Numbered from the stretch's first letter, positions 34,858 through 43,537 are shown. The stretch: DNA of 61,134 nt from Roseococcus sp. SDR (GCF_019083995.1 NZ_JAHRCU010000024.1:1-61134); one strand, 5' to 3'. The notes: generated from the letters alone by a model not told the origin. Translations and numbers: made by a program.

Positions 34858-36059
34858 CCACGCGTCGCACCTTGCTCATCGCTTCCGGCGCCACGCTCGC
34901 CGCGCCCAACATCGCCCCCGCGCAGGAAGCGCCGGGGGTGACGGCCAATGAGATCCGCATCGGCAGCACCAATTCGCTCTCGGGGCCGGCCTCGGCCTAT
35001 TCGGTGATCTCGACCTGCCTCACCGCCATGTTCCGCCGCCTGAACGAGGAGGGGGGTGTGGCAGGCCGGCGCATCAACTTCATCGTCTATGACGATGCCT
35101 ATTCGCCGCCGCGTACGCTGGAGCAGACGCGCCGCCTGGTGGAGCAGGACCGCGTGGCCTTCACCTTCAACCAGCTCGGCACGCCCACCAACAATGCCGT
35201 GCATCGCTACATGAACCAGCGCCGCGTGCCGCACCTGTTCCTCGCGACCGGCGCCGACAAATGGGCCAATCCGCGCGAGTTCCCCTGGACCATCGGCTGG
35301 CAGCCCAGCTATCGCGTCGAGGCGCAGATCTACGCCAAGCACGTGCTGGAAACGCGCCCCAATGCGCGCATCGCGCTGCTGCACCAGAATGATGATTTCG
35401 GGCGGGACTACCTGAACGGCGTGCGCGACGTGCTGGGCCCCCGTTTCGATTCCATGGTGCGCGTCGCCACCAATGAGGCGACGGACCCGACGGTGGACAG
35501 CCAGATCGTCCAGCTCCAGGCGAGCGGCGCGGATGTGCTGATCTGCGGCGTCATTCCGCGCTTCGCGGCCCAGGCGATCCGCCGCGTGCACGATATCGGC
35601 TGGCGGCCGATGATGTTCATGACCAATGTCTCCGTCTCGGTCGGCGCCGTGATGGAGCCGGCGGGCAAGGAGCGTGGCGTCGGCCTCATCACCTCCGACT
35701 ACCGCAAGGACCAGAGCGACCCGGCCTGGGCCAACGATGCCGGGATGAACGAGTGGCGCGGCTTCATGCAGCGCTTCGTCCCCAACGGCGACCTGAACGA
35801 CAACAACTTCACCTATGGCTATGGCGTCGGGACCACCATGATCCAGGTGCTGAAGCAATGCGGCAATGATTTCAGCCGCGAGAACATCATGCGCCAGGCG
35901 GCGAACATCGCGCCCATGGACATCGCGACCCTGCTGCCGGGCGTGAAGGTGCAGACGCAGCCCAACAACTTCAACGTGATCCGGCAGATGCAATTGCAGC
36001 GCTGGAACGGCACGGGCTGGGAGCGCTTCGGCAATGTGATCGAGGGCGCCAATATCTGA
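34854..36059 (+). CDS. ABC transporter substrate-binding protein, LivJ-like
   Basis: A 401-residue periplasmic binding protein. The short signal peptide MTTRRTLLIASGATLAAPNIAPAQ has a Tat-like RR pair. The mature part begins IRIGSTNSLSGPASAY and has QNDDFGRDYLNGVRDVL and the C-terminal pattern NVIRQMQLQRW, all of the family. The start at 34854 overlaps the permease stop. Given gcl and IclR upstream, allantoin, urea or amides are possible ligands, but this is only inference. Confidence 0.88.
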   Translation: MTTRRTLLIASGATLAAPNIAPAQEAPGVTANEIRIGSTNSLSGPASAYSVISTCLTAMFRRLNEEGGVAGRRINFIVYDDAYSPPRTLEQTRRLVEQDRVAFTFNQLGTPTNNAVHRYMNQRRVPHLFLATGADKWANPREFPWTIGWQPSYRVEAQIYAKHVLETRPNARIALLHQNDDFGRDYLNGVRDVLGPRFDSMVRVATNEATDPTVDSQIVQLQASGADVLICGVIPRFAAQAIRRVHDIGWRPMMFMTNVSVSVGAVMEPAGKERGVGLITSDYRKDQSDPAWANDAGMNEWRGFMQRFVPNGDLNDNNFTYGYGVGTTMIQVLKQCGNDFSRENIMRQAANIAPMDIATLLPGVKVQTQPNNFNVIRQMQLQRWNGTGWERFGNVIEGANI

Positions 36060-36069
36060 TACCCCGCGT

Positions 36070-36088
36070 ACGAAGGTTTCACCTTCGT
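36070..36088 (+). terminator. hairpin after Liv-type operon
   Basis: Perfect 8-bp stem ACGAAGGT (36070-36077) and ACCTTCGT (36081-36088) with loop TTC, 10 bases after the last transport gene. No T-run follows; it could still define the 3' end. Confidence 0.45.
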
Positions 36089-36190
36089 GCCCCTCAGAGG
36101 CCGGGCGGGCCGCGTCCGCGGCCCTTGGCTTCGCGGCATGAGCCGCAGCGCGCCTTCGCGCGCTCGGCTCTGCGGGCCGCAGGTTGCAAC
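36089..36190. repeat. intergenic structured repeat, copy 3 (divergent relative)
   Basis: Related to the 104-base direct repeats at 42917 and 43033. Shared features are the start GCCCCTCA, a GC palindrome GGGCCGCG/CGCGGCCC at 36108-36125, CTTGGCTTCGCG and a later GTTGCAACT. It sits between the Liv-type operon and a minus-strand small gene. Confidence 0.5.
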
Positions 36191-36229
36191 TCCGTGTGCG
36201 TGGCAAGAAGCGCGCTGTGTGCCGCCGGC

Positions 36230-36439
36230 TCAGCGGATGGGTCGGCGGCAGAACAGCAGCGGGATGATCACGCCCGCTGCCACCGAGCCGAGGAAGACCC
36301 AAAGCAGCCTGCCCTGCGCCTCGGGCGAGCCGAACTTCTCCACGAAGATGCAATAGATCACCGTGCAGCCGACGATGCCGAGGCCCAGGAACTTGCCCCC
36401 GATCGTCACCTCGCGCTGCTGACCTGGCTCTTCCTGCAT
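36230..36439 (-). CDS. small membrane protein, two helices
   Basis: About 69 residues (MQEEPGQQREVTIGGKFLGL at the start), with hydrophobic helices near residues 14-32 and 45-65, and basic C-terminus CRRPIR. It is 49 bases downstream of the CBS-BON gene on the same strand. I do not recognise a family. A start at 36451 adds four residues. Confidence 0.5.
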   Translation of the reverse strand: MQEEPGQQREVTIGGKFLGLGIVGCTVIYCIFVEKFGSPEAQGRLLWVFLGSVAAGVIIPLLFCRRPIR

Positions 36440-36488
36440 GGCACGCCCCATATCGCGGACCGTGCTGATATGGGGCGGCGCCGGCCCT

Positions 36489-37181
36489 TTAGAAGGTCGC
36501 GCGCAGGATCAGCGGCATGGGGTCCATCTTGTCCCGCACCGCCACCACGCCCGGGATCTCGCGCGCCATGATGGCGAGGCCCTGGCGCATCGTGTCGTTC
36601 CGCGCGAAGCCGTGGAAGGTGACGGTGCCGGCCTTCACCGAGGGATAGACCCAATAGGTGTCCACCCAGGGCTGGGCGCGCATGGCCTTCACCAGCGCCG
36701 TCTGGATGCCGTGGTCGTCATGCGCCTCCTGCTCGGTCGCCTGGCCGCGCAGGACGGCGCGCAGCAGGTCGGCGCGGCTGACGATGCCGACCAGGTGGTT
36801 GCCCTTCACCACCAGCACGCGCCGGATGTGGTGCTGCTCCATGAGCTGCGCGATGCGCTCGGCCGTCTCGGTCTCGCTGACGGTGACGAGGTCCTTGCTC
36901 ATCACATCGGCCGCGGTCTTGCCATGGGCCTTGGCGAAGCGCTCCACCAGCGGCTCGGAGCTTTCGAAGAGCTGCAGGAACCAGCTGAGCGGGCCGGGCG
37001 GGCGATCGGCCAGGCGGCGGATCAGGTCGCCCTCGGTCACGATGCCCTGCGGCACGCCCTCGGCGTCCACGACGGGCACGGCGGAGATGCCGCGCGCGGC
37101 CAGCAACTCGGCCACGGCCGCCACCGGGGTGTCGGGGGCGATGACCACGGGGTTGGTGGTCATGAGGTCTTTCGATTTCAT
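36489..37181 (-). CDS. CBS-pair and BON domain protein
   Basis: A 230-residue protein. Two CBS motifs lie at residues 5-60 (MTTNPVVIAPDTPVAAVAEL) and about 92-146 (MSKDLVTVSETETAERIA), and a C-terminal BON-like domain spans about 150-225. CBS pairs commonly sense adenine nucleotides, and BON domains bind membranes or are found in stress proteins. It is a single gene with a small membrane gene downstream. Function is not known. Confidence 0.82.
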   Translation of the reverse strand: MKSKDLMTTNPVVIAPDTPVAAVAELLAARGISAVPVVDAEGVPQGIVTEGDLIRRLADRPPGPLSWFLQLFESSEPLVERFAKAHGKTAADVMSKDLVTVSETETAERIAQLMEQHHIRRVLVVKGNHLVGIVSRADLLRAVLRGQATEQEAHDDHGIQTALVKAMRAQPWVDTYWVYPSVKAGTVTFHGFARNDTMRQGLAIMAREIPGVVAVRDKMDPMPLILRATF

Positions 37182-37344
37182 GAATTTGCGTTCCTTCCGG
37201 CGATCCGCGCCGCATCCCGGCGCGTTGCAATCCGTTTAGGAAAATCCGGCGGGCTCCGCCTTGCGCCGGATCAAGCGGCGCCCTCCCGCGGGCGCCTTCG
37301 ATGCGATAGTCTCGTGACAACGAGAATGCGGAGGATGTGTCGGC

Positions 37345-37839
37345 ATGGCCGAAGGCTATTTCCTGGTTCCTGTCGCCTCTGCGCTGCGCCTCGCTGAGGC
37401 CGAAGCGGTGCTGGACGGCACGCTGAAGGCCGCGCGCGAGGCCGATCTCCTGCCGCTCGCCGTCGTTGTGCTCGATGCCGGCGCGCAGCTCGTCGCCTTC
37501 CGGCGCGAGGATGGTTGCGGGGTGCTGCGCTTCGAGATCGCGCGCGGCAAGGCGCAGGCCGCACTCGGCATGGGCATCGGCAGCCGCGTCGTGCGGGACA
37601 GGCTGAAGGAACGCGTGGCCTTCCAGGCCTCCATCGCGGCCGCGAGTGACGGGCGCTTCATCCCCGTGCCCGGCGGCGTGCTGATCCTGAACGCGGCGGG
37701 CGAGGCGATCGGCGCCGTCGGCGTCTCGGGCGACGCCTCGGACCGTGACGAATATGCGGCGATCATGGGCATCCGCGCGGCGGGGCTGGGGGCGCATCCG
37801 GATGAGGCGGCGCCCGGCTGGCGGGAGGCCGGGCTGTGA
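37345..37839 (+). CDS. GlcG/HbpS heme-degrading family protein
   Basis: A 164-residue protein of the GlcG/HbpS fold: LAVVVLDAGAQLVAFRREDG near residues 32-51, ASDGRFIPVPGGVLIL near 93-108 and GEAIGAVGVSGDASDRDEYAA near 115-133. Family members are linked to glycolate, diol or heme metabolism, mostly without a defined reaction. Upstream GAGGATG gives a weak ribosome site. Its stop overlaps the next gene (GTGA), which is a Bug protein, so it may act on the imported compound (inference). Confidence 0.82.
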   Translation: MAEGYFLVPVASALRLAEAEAVLDGTLKAAREADLLPLAVVVLDAGAQLVAFRREDGCGVLRFEIARGKAQAALGMGIGSRVVRDRLKERVAFQASIAAASDGRFIPVPGGVLILNAAGEAIGAVGVSGDASDRDEYAAIMGIRAAGLGAHPDEAAPGWREAGL

Positions 37840-38792
37840 AGCGCCGCGCCCTCCTGGCCGCGACGCTGGCCACACCCGCCCTCGCGCAATCCTGGCCGGA
37901 CCGCCCGCTGCGCATGATCGTGCCCTTCCCGCCGGGTGGCGCCACGGACGTGTTTGCCCGCCGGCTCGCCGCGCGGCTGCCGGCGGAGCTCGGCCAGCCT
38001 GTGGTCATCGAGAACCGCACGGGGGCGGCGGGCGCCATCGGCACGCTGGAGGCGGCGCGCGCGCGGCCCGATGGGCAGACGCTGCTCTTCGGCACGGCCA
38101 GCACGCTCGGCCTCTATCCGCTTCTGGCCGAGCGCCCACAATTCGACCCGCTGCGCGACTTCCTGCCGGTCGCGATCCCGGGTGCCGCCACCGTCGCTTT
38201 CGTGGTGCGGCCGGGCGTGGCCGACAGCCTGCCCGCGCTGGTCGCCGTCGCGCGCGCGCGGCCAGGGCAGCTGCGCTACGGCTCGCCGGGGACGGGCAGC
38301 TACCTCCACATGTCCTTCGAGCTGTTCAAGCGCGAGGCGAATGTGAACATCGAGCACGTGCCCTACCGCGGCAGCGCGCCCGCCATGGCGGATCTGCTGG
38401 GCGGCCATCTGGATGCGCTGACCGATACGGTGGCGACGACGCTGGAGCAGCACCGCTCGGGCCGCGCCCGGATGCTGGCCGTCGCCTCCACCGCGCGCAG
38501 CCCGCTGGTGCCCGAGGTGCCGACGGTGGCCGAGGCGCTGGGCCTTTCGGGTTTCGAGGCCGCGGTCTGGCTCGCCGTCATGCTGCCCACCGGCACGCCG
38601 GAGCCGATCCGCGCGCGCCTCGCCGCCGCCATCACCGCGACACTCGCGGTGCAGGAATTCCGCGCCGAGCTGGAGGCGGCGGGCTTTGAGGTCGGGGGGC
38701 GCTTGTCGCCCGACCAGAGCCGCGACTACATCGCCGCCGAACAGGCGAAGTGGCGGCCCATCGTGGCGGCCACGGGCGCCAAGCTGGAATAG
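37836..38792 (+). CDS. Bug family (TctC-like) periplasmic substrate-binding protein
   Basis: A 318-residue protein with short signal peptide MKRRALLAATLATPALAQ and segments PFPPGGATDVFARRL and ENRTGAAGAIGTLEAA, ARPDGQTLLFGT. Start is GTG 37836, overlapping the GlcG-like gene by 4 bases. Another Bug gene follows after 15 bases. Confidence 0.88.
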   Translation: MKRRALLAATLATPALAQSWPDRPLRMIVPFPPGGATDVFARRLAARLPAELGQPVVIENRTGAAGAIGTLEAARARPDGQTLLFGTASTLGLYPLLAERPQFDPLRDFLPVAIPGAATVAFVVRPGVADSLPALVAVARARPGQLRYGSPGTGSYLHMSFELFKREANVNIEHVPYRGSAPAMADLLGGHLDALTDTVATTLEQHRSGRARMLAVASTARSPLVPEVPTVAEALGLSGFEAAVWLAVMLPTGTPEPIRARLAAAITATLAVQEFRAELEAAGFEVGGRLSPDQSRDYIAAEQAKWRPIVAATGAKLE

Positions 38793-38807
38793 GGAACCGG
38801 GGGAAAC

Positions 38808-39776
38808 ATGATCCGCATCACACGCCGCGCCACGCTGGGCGCGATTCTCGCCGCACCGGCCATCGCGTCCGCCCAGTCCTGGCCCGCGGGCAGCATCCGC
38901 ATCGTCGTCCCCTTCGCGCCGGGCGGCAGCACGGATGCGGTGGCGCGCCTCGCCGCGCCCGGCCTCTCGCAACGCCTCGGCGTGCCGGTGGTGGTGGAGA
39001 ACCGCAGCGGTGCCGCGGGCTCGCTCGGCACGCAGGTGGTGGCGACGGCGCGGCCCGATGGGCAGACCTGGCTGCTCACCTTCGACAGCCACGCGACGCT
39101 GCCCGCCCTGCTGCCCAACCTGCCCTTCAACCTGACGCGCGATCTCGATCCCGTCATGCTGATCGGCGGCGCGCCCTATGTCATCGCGACGCGGCCGGAC
39201 AAGCCCTACCGGACGCTGGCCGATGTGGTGGCCGCCGCCCGCGCGCGCCCCGATGCCATCAGCTATGGCAGCACCGGCAACGGCACCATCGGCCATCTGA
39301 CGATGATCCTGCTGGGTTCGCGCGCCAATATCCGCATGGCGCATGTGCCCTATCGCGGCGGCGGGCTTGCCGTGAATGACACGGTGGCCGGCCATGTGGA
39401 GATGATGATCGGCAGTGCCGCCGTCGTCGCCCCGCACATCGCCGGCGGCACGCTGCGCCCCGTCGTGCAGTTCGGCCCCGAGCGCCTGCCCGCGCTGGCC
39501 CAGGTGCCGACGGCGGTGGAGGGCGGCTTCCAGGGCCTCGAGGCCGAGGCCTGGTGGGGCGTCTTCGCGCCGCATGGCACGCCCGACGCGATCCAGGCGC
39601 GGATGTTCGCGGCCCTGAAGGAATCCTTCCAGGAGGAGCGCGTGACGCGCACCATGACGGAAACCCAGCAGGCCCGCGTGGTGCTGGGCGACAAGACCGT
39701 GCTTGGCCCCTTCCTGGATCGGCAGATCGCCCAATGGGGTGGCCTGGTGCGCGAATTCCGCATCCAGGCTGACTGA
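38808..39776 (+). CDS. Bug family (TctC-like) periplasmic substrate-binding protein
   Basis: A 322-residue protein with signal peptide MIRITRRATLGAILAAPAIASA, then PFAPGGSTDAVARLAAP and ENRSGAAGSLGTQVVA, ARPDGQTWLLT. It is the second of two consecutive Bug genes in the operon started by the GlcG-like gene and differs clearly from its neighbour, so they are probably not a recent duplication. A perfect terminator follows. Confidence 0.88.
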   Translation: MIRITRRATLGAILAAPAIASAQSWPAGSIRIVVPFAPGGSTDAVARLAAPGLSQRLGVPVVVENRSGAAGSLGTQVVATARPDGQTWLLTFDSHATLPALLPNLPFNLTRDLDPVMLIGGAPYVIATRPDKPYRTLADVVAAARARPDAISYGSTGNGTIGHLTMILLGSRANIRMAHVPYRGGGLAVNDTVAGHVEMMIGSAAVVAPHIAGGTLRPVVQFGPERLPALAQVPTAVEGGFQGLEAEAWWGVFAPHGTPDAIQARMFAALKESFQEERVTRTMTETQQARVVLGDKTVLGPFLDRQIAQWGGLVREFRIQAD

Positions 39777-39783
39777 GGAACGG

Positions 39784-39816
39784 GCATCTCCGTCGCACCG
39801 GCTGCGACGGAGATGC
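39784..39816 (+). terminator. Rho-independent terminator
   Basis: Perfect 14-bp stem GCATCTCCGTCGCA (39784-39797) and TGCGACGGAGATGC (39803-39816), loop CCGGC, followed by AATTTCTGCTTTTCTG. It ends the GlcG-like/Bug/Bug operon and separates the next Bug gene from it. Confidence 0.8.
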
Positions 39817-39879
39817 AATTTCTGCTTTTCTGCCGTTTCGCATCATGGTCCGATCGCCCCGTCTTTCGGGAGATGGACC

Positions 39880-40857
39880 ATGAGGCTCACGCGACGCCAC
39901 GCGCTGGCGGCCCCCGCGCTCTGGCCTGTTGCCGCGCGGGCCCAGGGCTCCGGCGTGCCGGGCTGGCCCACGCGGCCCATCCGCATGCTGGTGGGCTTCC
40001 CGCCCGGCGGCCTGCCCGACATCTATGCCCGCATGCTGGCCGACCGGCTCTCGCCCCTGCTGGGCCAGCCCGTGGTCGTCGAGAACCGCCTGGGTGGCGG
40101 CGGGACGCTGGCCAATGAGCAGACGGCGCGCGCGGATGACGCGCACACCTTCCTCTCCACCTCCATCTCGATGACGGCGGGTGCGGCTTTGCGCGCCGGG
40201 CGGCTGAACTATGACGTGCTGCGCGACTTCGCGCCGATCAGCGCCATTTCCGTCGTGGCCAACGGCATCTTCGTGCACCCCTCCGTGCCGGCGAACACGA
40301 TCGCGGAGCTGATCGCGCTGGCCAAGGCGCAGCCCGGGCGGCTCAATTGCGGCTCGCCGGGCAACGGCACCTCGGGGCATGTGACGCAGGAGTATTTCAA
40401 GCTGCGTGCGGGCATCGAGATGGTGCATGTGCCCTTCCGCGGCTCGGCGCCGCTCGTCGTGGATTTCCTGGGCGGGCAGGTGGGTGTCGTCATCGACAAT
40501 GTGCCGCTTTATCTGCCGCATGTGCGGGAGGGCCGGATCAAGCTGCTCGCCGTCACCACGCCGCAGCGCTGGCCCTTCACGCCCGATGTGCCGACGCTGG
40601 CCGAGACGGTGCTGCCCGGCTTCGACGTGCGCGCCTGGTTCGGCTTCGTCGCACCCGCCCGCACGCCTGAGCCGGTGCTGGAGGCGCTGAACCGCATGAC
40701 GCAGGCCATGCTGCGCGACCCCGCGATCGCCGAGCGCATCCGCTCGGCCGGGGCGGAGCCCGCACCGATGAGCCGCGCGGAATACGCCGCCTTCCTGCGC
40801 GAGGACATGGCGCGCTGGACGGAGGTGGTGCGGCTTTCGGGCGCCACGGTGGATTGA
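39880..40857 (+). CDS. Bug family (TctC-like) periplasmic substrate-binding protein
   Basis: A 325-residue protein with signal peptide MRLTRRHALAAPALWPVAARA and segments GFPPGGLPDIYARML and ENRLGGGGTLANEQTA. The usual A-PDG-TLL segment is replaced by ARADDAHTFLS, an odd variant that may change ligand choice. It stands alone after a terminator; the next gene starts 57 bases later. Confidence 0.87.
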   Translation: MRLTRRHALAAPALWPVAARAQGSGVPGWPTRPIRMLVGFPPGGLPDIYARMLADRLSPLLGQPVVVENRLGGGGTLANEQTARADDAHTFLSTSISMTAGAALRAGRLNYDVLRDFAPISAISVVANGIFVHPSVPANTIAELIALAKAQPGRLNCGSPGNGTSGHVTQEYFKLRAGIEMVHVPFRGSAPLVVDFLGGQVGVVIDNVPLYLPHVREGRIKLLAVTTPQRWPFTPDVPTLAETVLPGFDVRAWFGFVAPARTPEPVLEALNRMTQAMLRDPAIAERIRSAGAEPAPMSRAEYAAFLREDMARWTEVVRLSGATVD

Positions 40858-40914
40858 CGCTTACCGCGCGTTAAGCACGCCGCGCGCATGCTCCGGTGAA
40901 ACCCGGAGCCCAGG

Positions 40915-41688
40915 ATGAGCATCCAGCATCACGCGGCGGTGAACGAGACCGTCTATCACTTCGCGCGCGGCTATCTCGACCGGCTGGGCTGGTTCGCCAG
41001 CCTGGACGGCACGCCGCGCGACCATGCGGGCTATGTGCCCTACATCACCTATCCGGCGCTGCGGCAGTTGGCGCGCATCATCCGGCCGGAATTCCGCGTC
41101 TTCGAATATGGCTGTGGCGGCTCCTCGCTCTGGTGGGCGGCGCGCGTGGCCGAGGTCATCAGCGTCGAGCATGACGCCGGCTGGGCGGCGCGCGTGGCGG
41201 CCGCGGGGGGCGGCAATCTCCGCATCCTCACGCGCGAGCGGGGCGCCGCGCTGTCGCCGAAACGCCGCGCGCTGCTCAAGCGCTTCCTGGCGACCGCGCC
41301 CGAACTGCCGCTCAGCCATGATGACGGGCACAATGTCATGCACGGCCTCCTCACCGAGGATTTCGCCGCCTATGCGACCGAGATCGAGGCGCATGGCCCC
41401 GACCCCTTCGACGTGATCGTGGTGGATGGCATGGCACGCTGCTTCGCCGCGTGGCTGGCGCCGCGCCACCTCAAGCCCGATGGCTTCCTCATCTTCGACA
41501 ATGCCGATCGCTGGCAATACAACGCGGCCTATCGCCAGCTGCGCGAGGCGGGCTTCCACCGGATCGATTTCTATGGCCCCGGCCCGGTCAACAAGATCGA
41601 GTGGTGCACCGCGATCTTCACGCGGAACCTTGCCGCCTTTGCCGCCAATGTGGAACGCGCGAAAGGCGAGGGGGACCTCGGCTGGTAA
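40915..41688 (+). CDS. class I SAM-dependent methyltransferase-like protein
   Basis: A 257-residue protein. Motif I is VFEYGCGGSSLWWAARVAE near residues 62-80, followed by the acidic loop EVISVEHDAGW and PFDVIVVDGMARC near 163-175, then DGFLIFDNADRW. It looks like a methyltransferase of the type sometimes placed with glycan or FkbM-like genes. No partners nearby. Target unknown. Confidence 0.72.
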   Translation: MSIQHHAAVNETVYHFARGYLDRLGWFASLDGTPRDHAGYVPYITYPALRQLARIIRPEFRVFEYGCGGSSLWWAARVAEVISVEHDAGWAARVAAAGGGNLRILTRERGAALSPKRRALLKRFLATAPELPLSHDDGHNVMHGLLTEDFAAYATEIEAHGPDPFDVIVVDGMARCFAAWLAPRHLKPDGFLIFDNADRWQYNAAYRQLREAGFHRIDFYGPGPVNKIEWCTAIFTRNLAAFAANVERAKGEGDLGW

Positions 41689-41739
41689 TCTTGCCCTGAC
41701 GGGGATCGGGGCCTAATCCATCGGGCAAGGAGACGCCCC

Positions 41740-42909
41740 ATGGACCATTCCCTGATTTCCGCTGACCCGCATGCCGAGATCCGCGAGGAGGTGCGCAAGC
41801 TCTGCGCGCGCTTCCCGGGCGAGTATTGGCGTGAGCTGGATGCGCGCCGCGGCTATCCGACCGAATTCGTGAAGGCGCTGACCGAGGCCGGCTATCTCGG
41901 CGCGCTGATCCCCGAGGAGTTCGGCGGCGCGGGCCTGCCGCTCTCGGCCGCCGCCGCGATCCTCGAGACGATCCATGCCGAGGGCTGCAACGGCGCCGCC
42001 TGCCACGCGCAGATGTACATCATGGGCACCATCCTCAAGCATGGCAGCGCGGAGCAGAAGCAGCGCTATCTGCCCGGCATCGCGGAGGGGACGCTGCGCC
42101 TGCAGGCCTTCGGCGTGACCGAGCCCACCAGCGGCACGGACACCACCAACCTGCGCACCACGGCTGTGAAGCAGGGCGACAAATACATCGTGAACGGCCA
42201 GAAGATCTGGACGAGCCGCGCCGAACATAGCGACCTGATGCTGCTGCTGGCCCGCACCACGCCCAAGGACCAGGTGGCGAAGAAGACCGAGGGGCTCTCC
42301 ACCTTCATCGTGGACATGCGCGCCGCGCTGGGCAACGGCCTGACCATTCGGCCGATCCGCACGATGATGAACCACAATTCCTGCGAGGTCTTCTTCGACA
42401 ACATGGAGGTCCCGGCCGAGAACCTGGTCGGCGTCGAGGGCAAGGGCTTCCGCTACATCCTGGACGGCATGAACGCCGAGCGCCTGCTGATCGCCAGCGA
42501 GAGCATCGGCGACGCCAAGTGGTTCACGCAGAAGTCGGTGGCCTATGCGAAGGAGCGCGTGCTCTTCGGCCGCCCGATCGGGCAGAACCAGGGCGTGCAG
42601 TTCCCCATCGCCAAGGCCTATGCCCAGATGCGCGCGGCCGAAGCCCTGCTGCACAAGGGCCTCGAGAAGTTCGAGGCGGGCCTGCCCTGCGGCGAGGAGG
42701 CGAATACAGCCAAGATGCTGGCCGCCGATGCCGCCTGGGCGGCGGCCGAGGCCTGCGTGCAGACGCATGGCGGCTTCGGCTTTGCCGAGGAATATGACGT
42801 GGAGCGCAAGTTCCGCGAGGCGCGACTGTATCAGGTGGCGCCGATCAGCACGAACCTGGTGCTGAGCTATCTGGGCGAGCATGTGCTCGGCATGCCGAGA
42901 AGTTATTAG
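41740..42909 (+). CDS. acyl-CoA dehydrogenase
   Basis: A 389-residue FAD enzyme of the acyl-CoA dehydrogenase family. Features are the YLGALIPEEFGGAGLPLSAA start, FGVTEPTSGTDTTNLRTTA (FAD and substrate loop), GFRYILDGMNAERLLIA, and QTHGGFGFAEEYDVERKFREAR near the C-terminus. The catalytic base is probably the Glu in GGFGFAEEYDVER. Substrate class is unclear. A CaiB-type CoA-transferase is 2.2 kb away with other genes between, so a common pathway is possible but not proved. Confidence 0.9.
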   Translation: MDHSLISADPHAEIREEVRKLCARFPGEYWRELDARRGYPTEFVKALTEAGYLGALIPEEFGGAGLPLSAAAAILETIHAEGCNGAACHAQMYIMGTILKHGSAEQKQRYLPGIAEGTLRLQAFGVTEPTSGTDTTNLRTTAVKQGDKYIVNGQKIWTSRAEHSDLMLLLARTTPKDQVAKKTEGLSTFIVDMRAALGNGLTIRPIRTMMNHNSCEVFFDNMEVPAENLVGVEGKGFRYILDGMNAERLLIASESIGDAKWFTQKSVAYAKERVLFGRPIGQNQGVQFPIAKAYAQMRAAEALLHKGLEKFEAGLPCGEEANTAKMLAADAAWAAAEACVQTHGGFGFAEEYDVERKFREARLYQVAPISTNLVLSYLGEHVLGMPRSY

Positions 42910-42916
42910 TTTTCCC

Positions 42917-43020
42917 GCCCTCAAACGGCGGGCGGCGGCTCCGCCGCCTTGCCTTCGCGCCGCTGAACCCGCGCGGGTTGTAAGGTCAGTCTGGGCGCGG
43001 CGGCCGCTTTGCGGCCGCAT
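42917..43020. repeat. intergenic structured repeat, copy 1 (104 bases)
   Basis: Begins GCCCTCAAACG, contains GGCGGCGG-CT-CCGCCGCC and the 14-base palindrome AACCCGCGCGGGTT, and ends with GCGGCCGCTTTGCGGCCGC then AT. Copy 2 starts 116 bases later. No reading frame with family support spans this gap. Confidence 0.7.
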
Positions 43021-43032
43021 GGTCTTGTTGAT

Positions 43033-43136
43033 GCCCTCAAACGCCGGGCGCGCGCTCCGCGCGCTTGGCTTCGCGCCGCTCGGCGTGCGCGAGTTGCAAG
43101 CTTACTCTGGGCGCGGCGGCCGCTTTGCGGCCGCAT
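43033..43136. repeat. intergenic structured repeat, copy 2 (104 bases)
   Basis: Same length and same ends as copy 1; the final 30 bases are identical. The first stem here is GCGCGCG-CTC-CGCGCGC, different bases from copy 1 but still paired. The rest of this gap (43137-43195) shows nothing recognisable. Confidence 0.7.
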
Positions 43137-43195
43137 TCTCGGTAGGCCGTGCTCATTCTGAGCGTGCGGTCCGGATGGGGCTGGGATGCAGCCGC

Positions 43196-43537
43196 CTACA
43201 CCACCGCCGTGACCACGATCTCCACCAGATCCGCCCCCTCCAGCGCCACGCCCAGGCAGGCGCGCTGCGGCGGGTTGGCCATGTCCACCCACTCATCCCA
43301 GGCCTGGTTCAGCTCGCCCTTCCGGGACATGTCGGCCAGATAGACCATCGCCGTGATGATCCGGGACTTGCTGGTCCCCGCATCCGCCAGGTTCTGGTCG
43401 ATCGCCGCCAGCGCCAGCCGCGCCTGTTCCAGCATCGAGGCCGACTTCACGGGCGAGGTCGCGACCGTCGTCACGATGCCATTGTGGATGACCGCGCGGC
43501 TGCGGCTCGCGACCTTGCCAGGGATGCGGGTGATCAT
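43196..43537 (-). CDS. RidA family protein (YjgF/Rid)
   Basis: A 113-residue Rid protein: SRAVIHNGIVTTVATSPVKSA at the start, LDAGTSKSRI-like LADAGTSKSRIITAMVYLAD in the middle, and PPQRACLGVALEGADLVEI at the end with the Arg that anchors the carboxylate of imine substrates. It belongs to the Rid subgroup with the WDEWVDMANPP motif rather than canonical RidA. Its start overlaps the preceding gene by 4 bases. Confidence 0.88.
   Translation of the reverse strand: MITRIPGKVASRSRAVIHNGIVTTVATSPVKSASMLEQARLALAAIDQNLADAGTSKSRIITAMVYLADMSRKGELNQAWDEWVDMANPPQRACLGVALEGADLVEIVVTAVV

Noticed and set aside
37356-39818. An 820-codon minus-strand reading frame
   Set aside because: It lies antisense to three well-supported plus-strand genes and has His/Arg/Gly/Ala-rich composition typical of GC-rich shadow frames.
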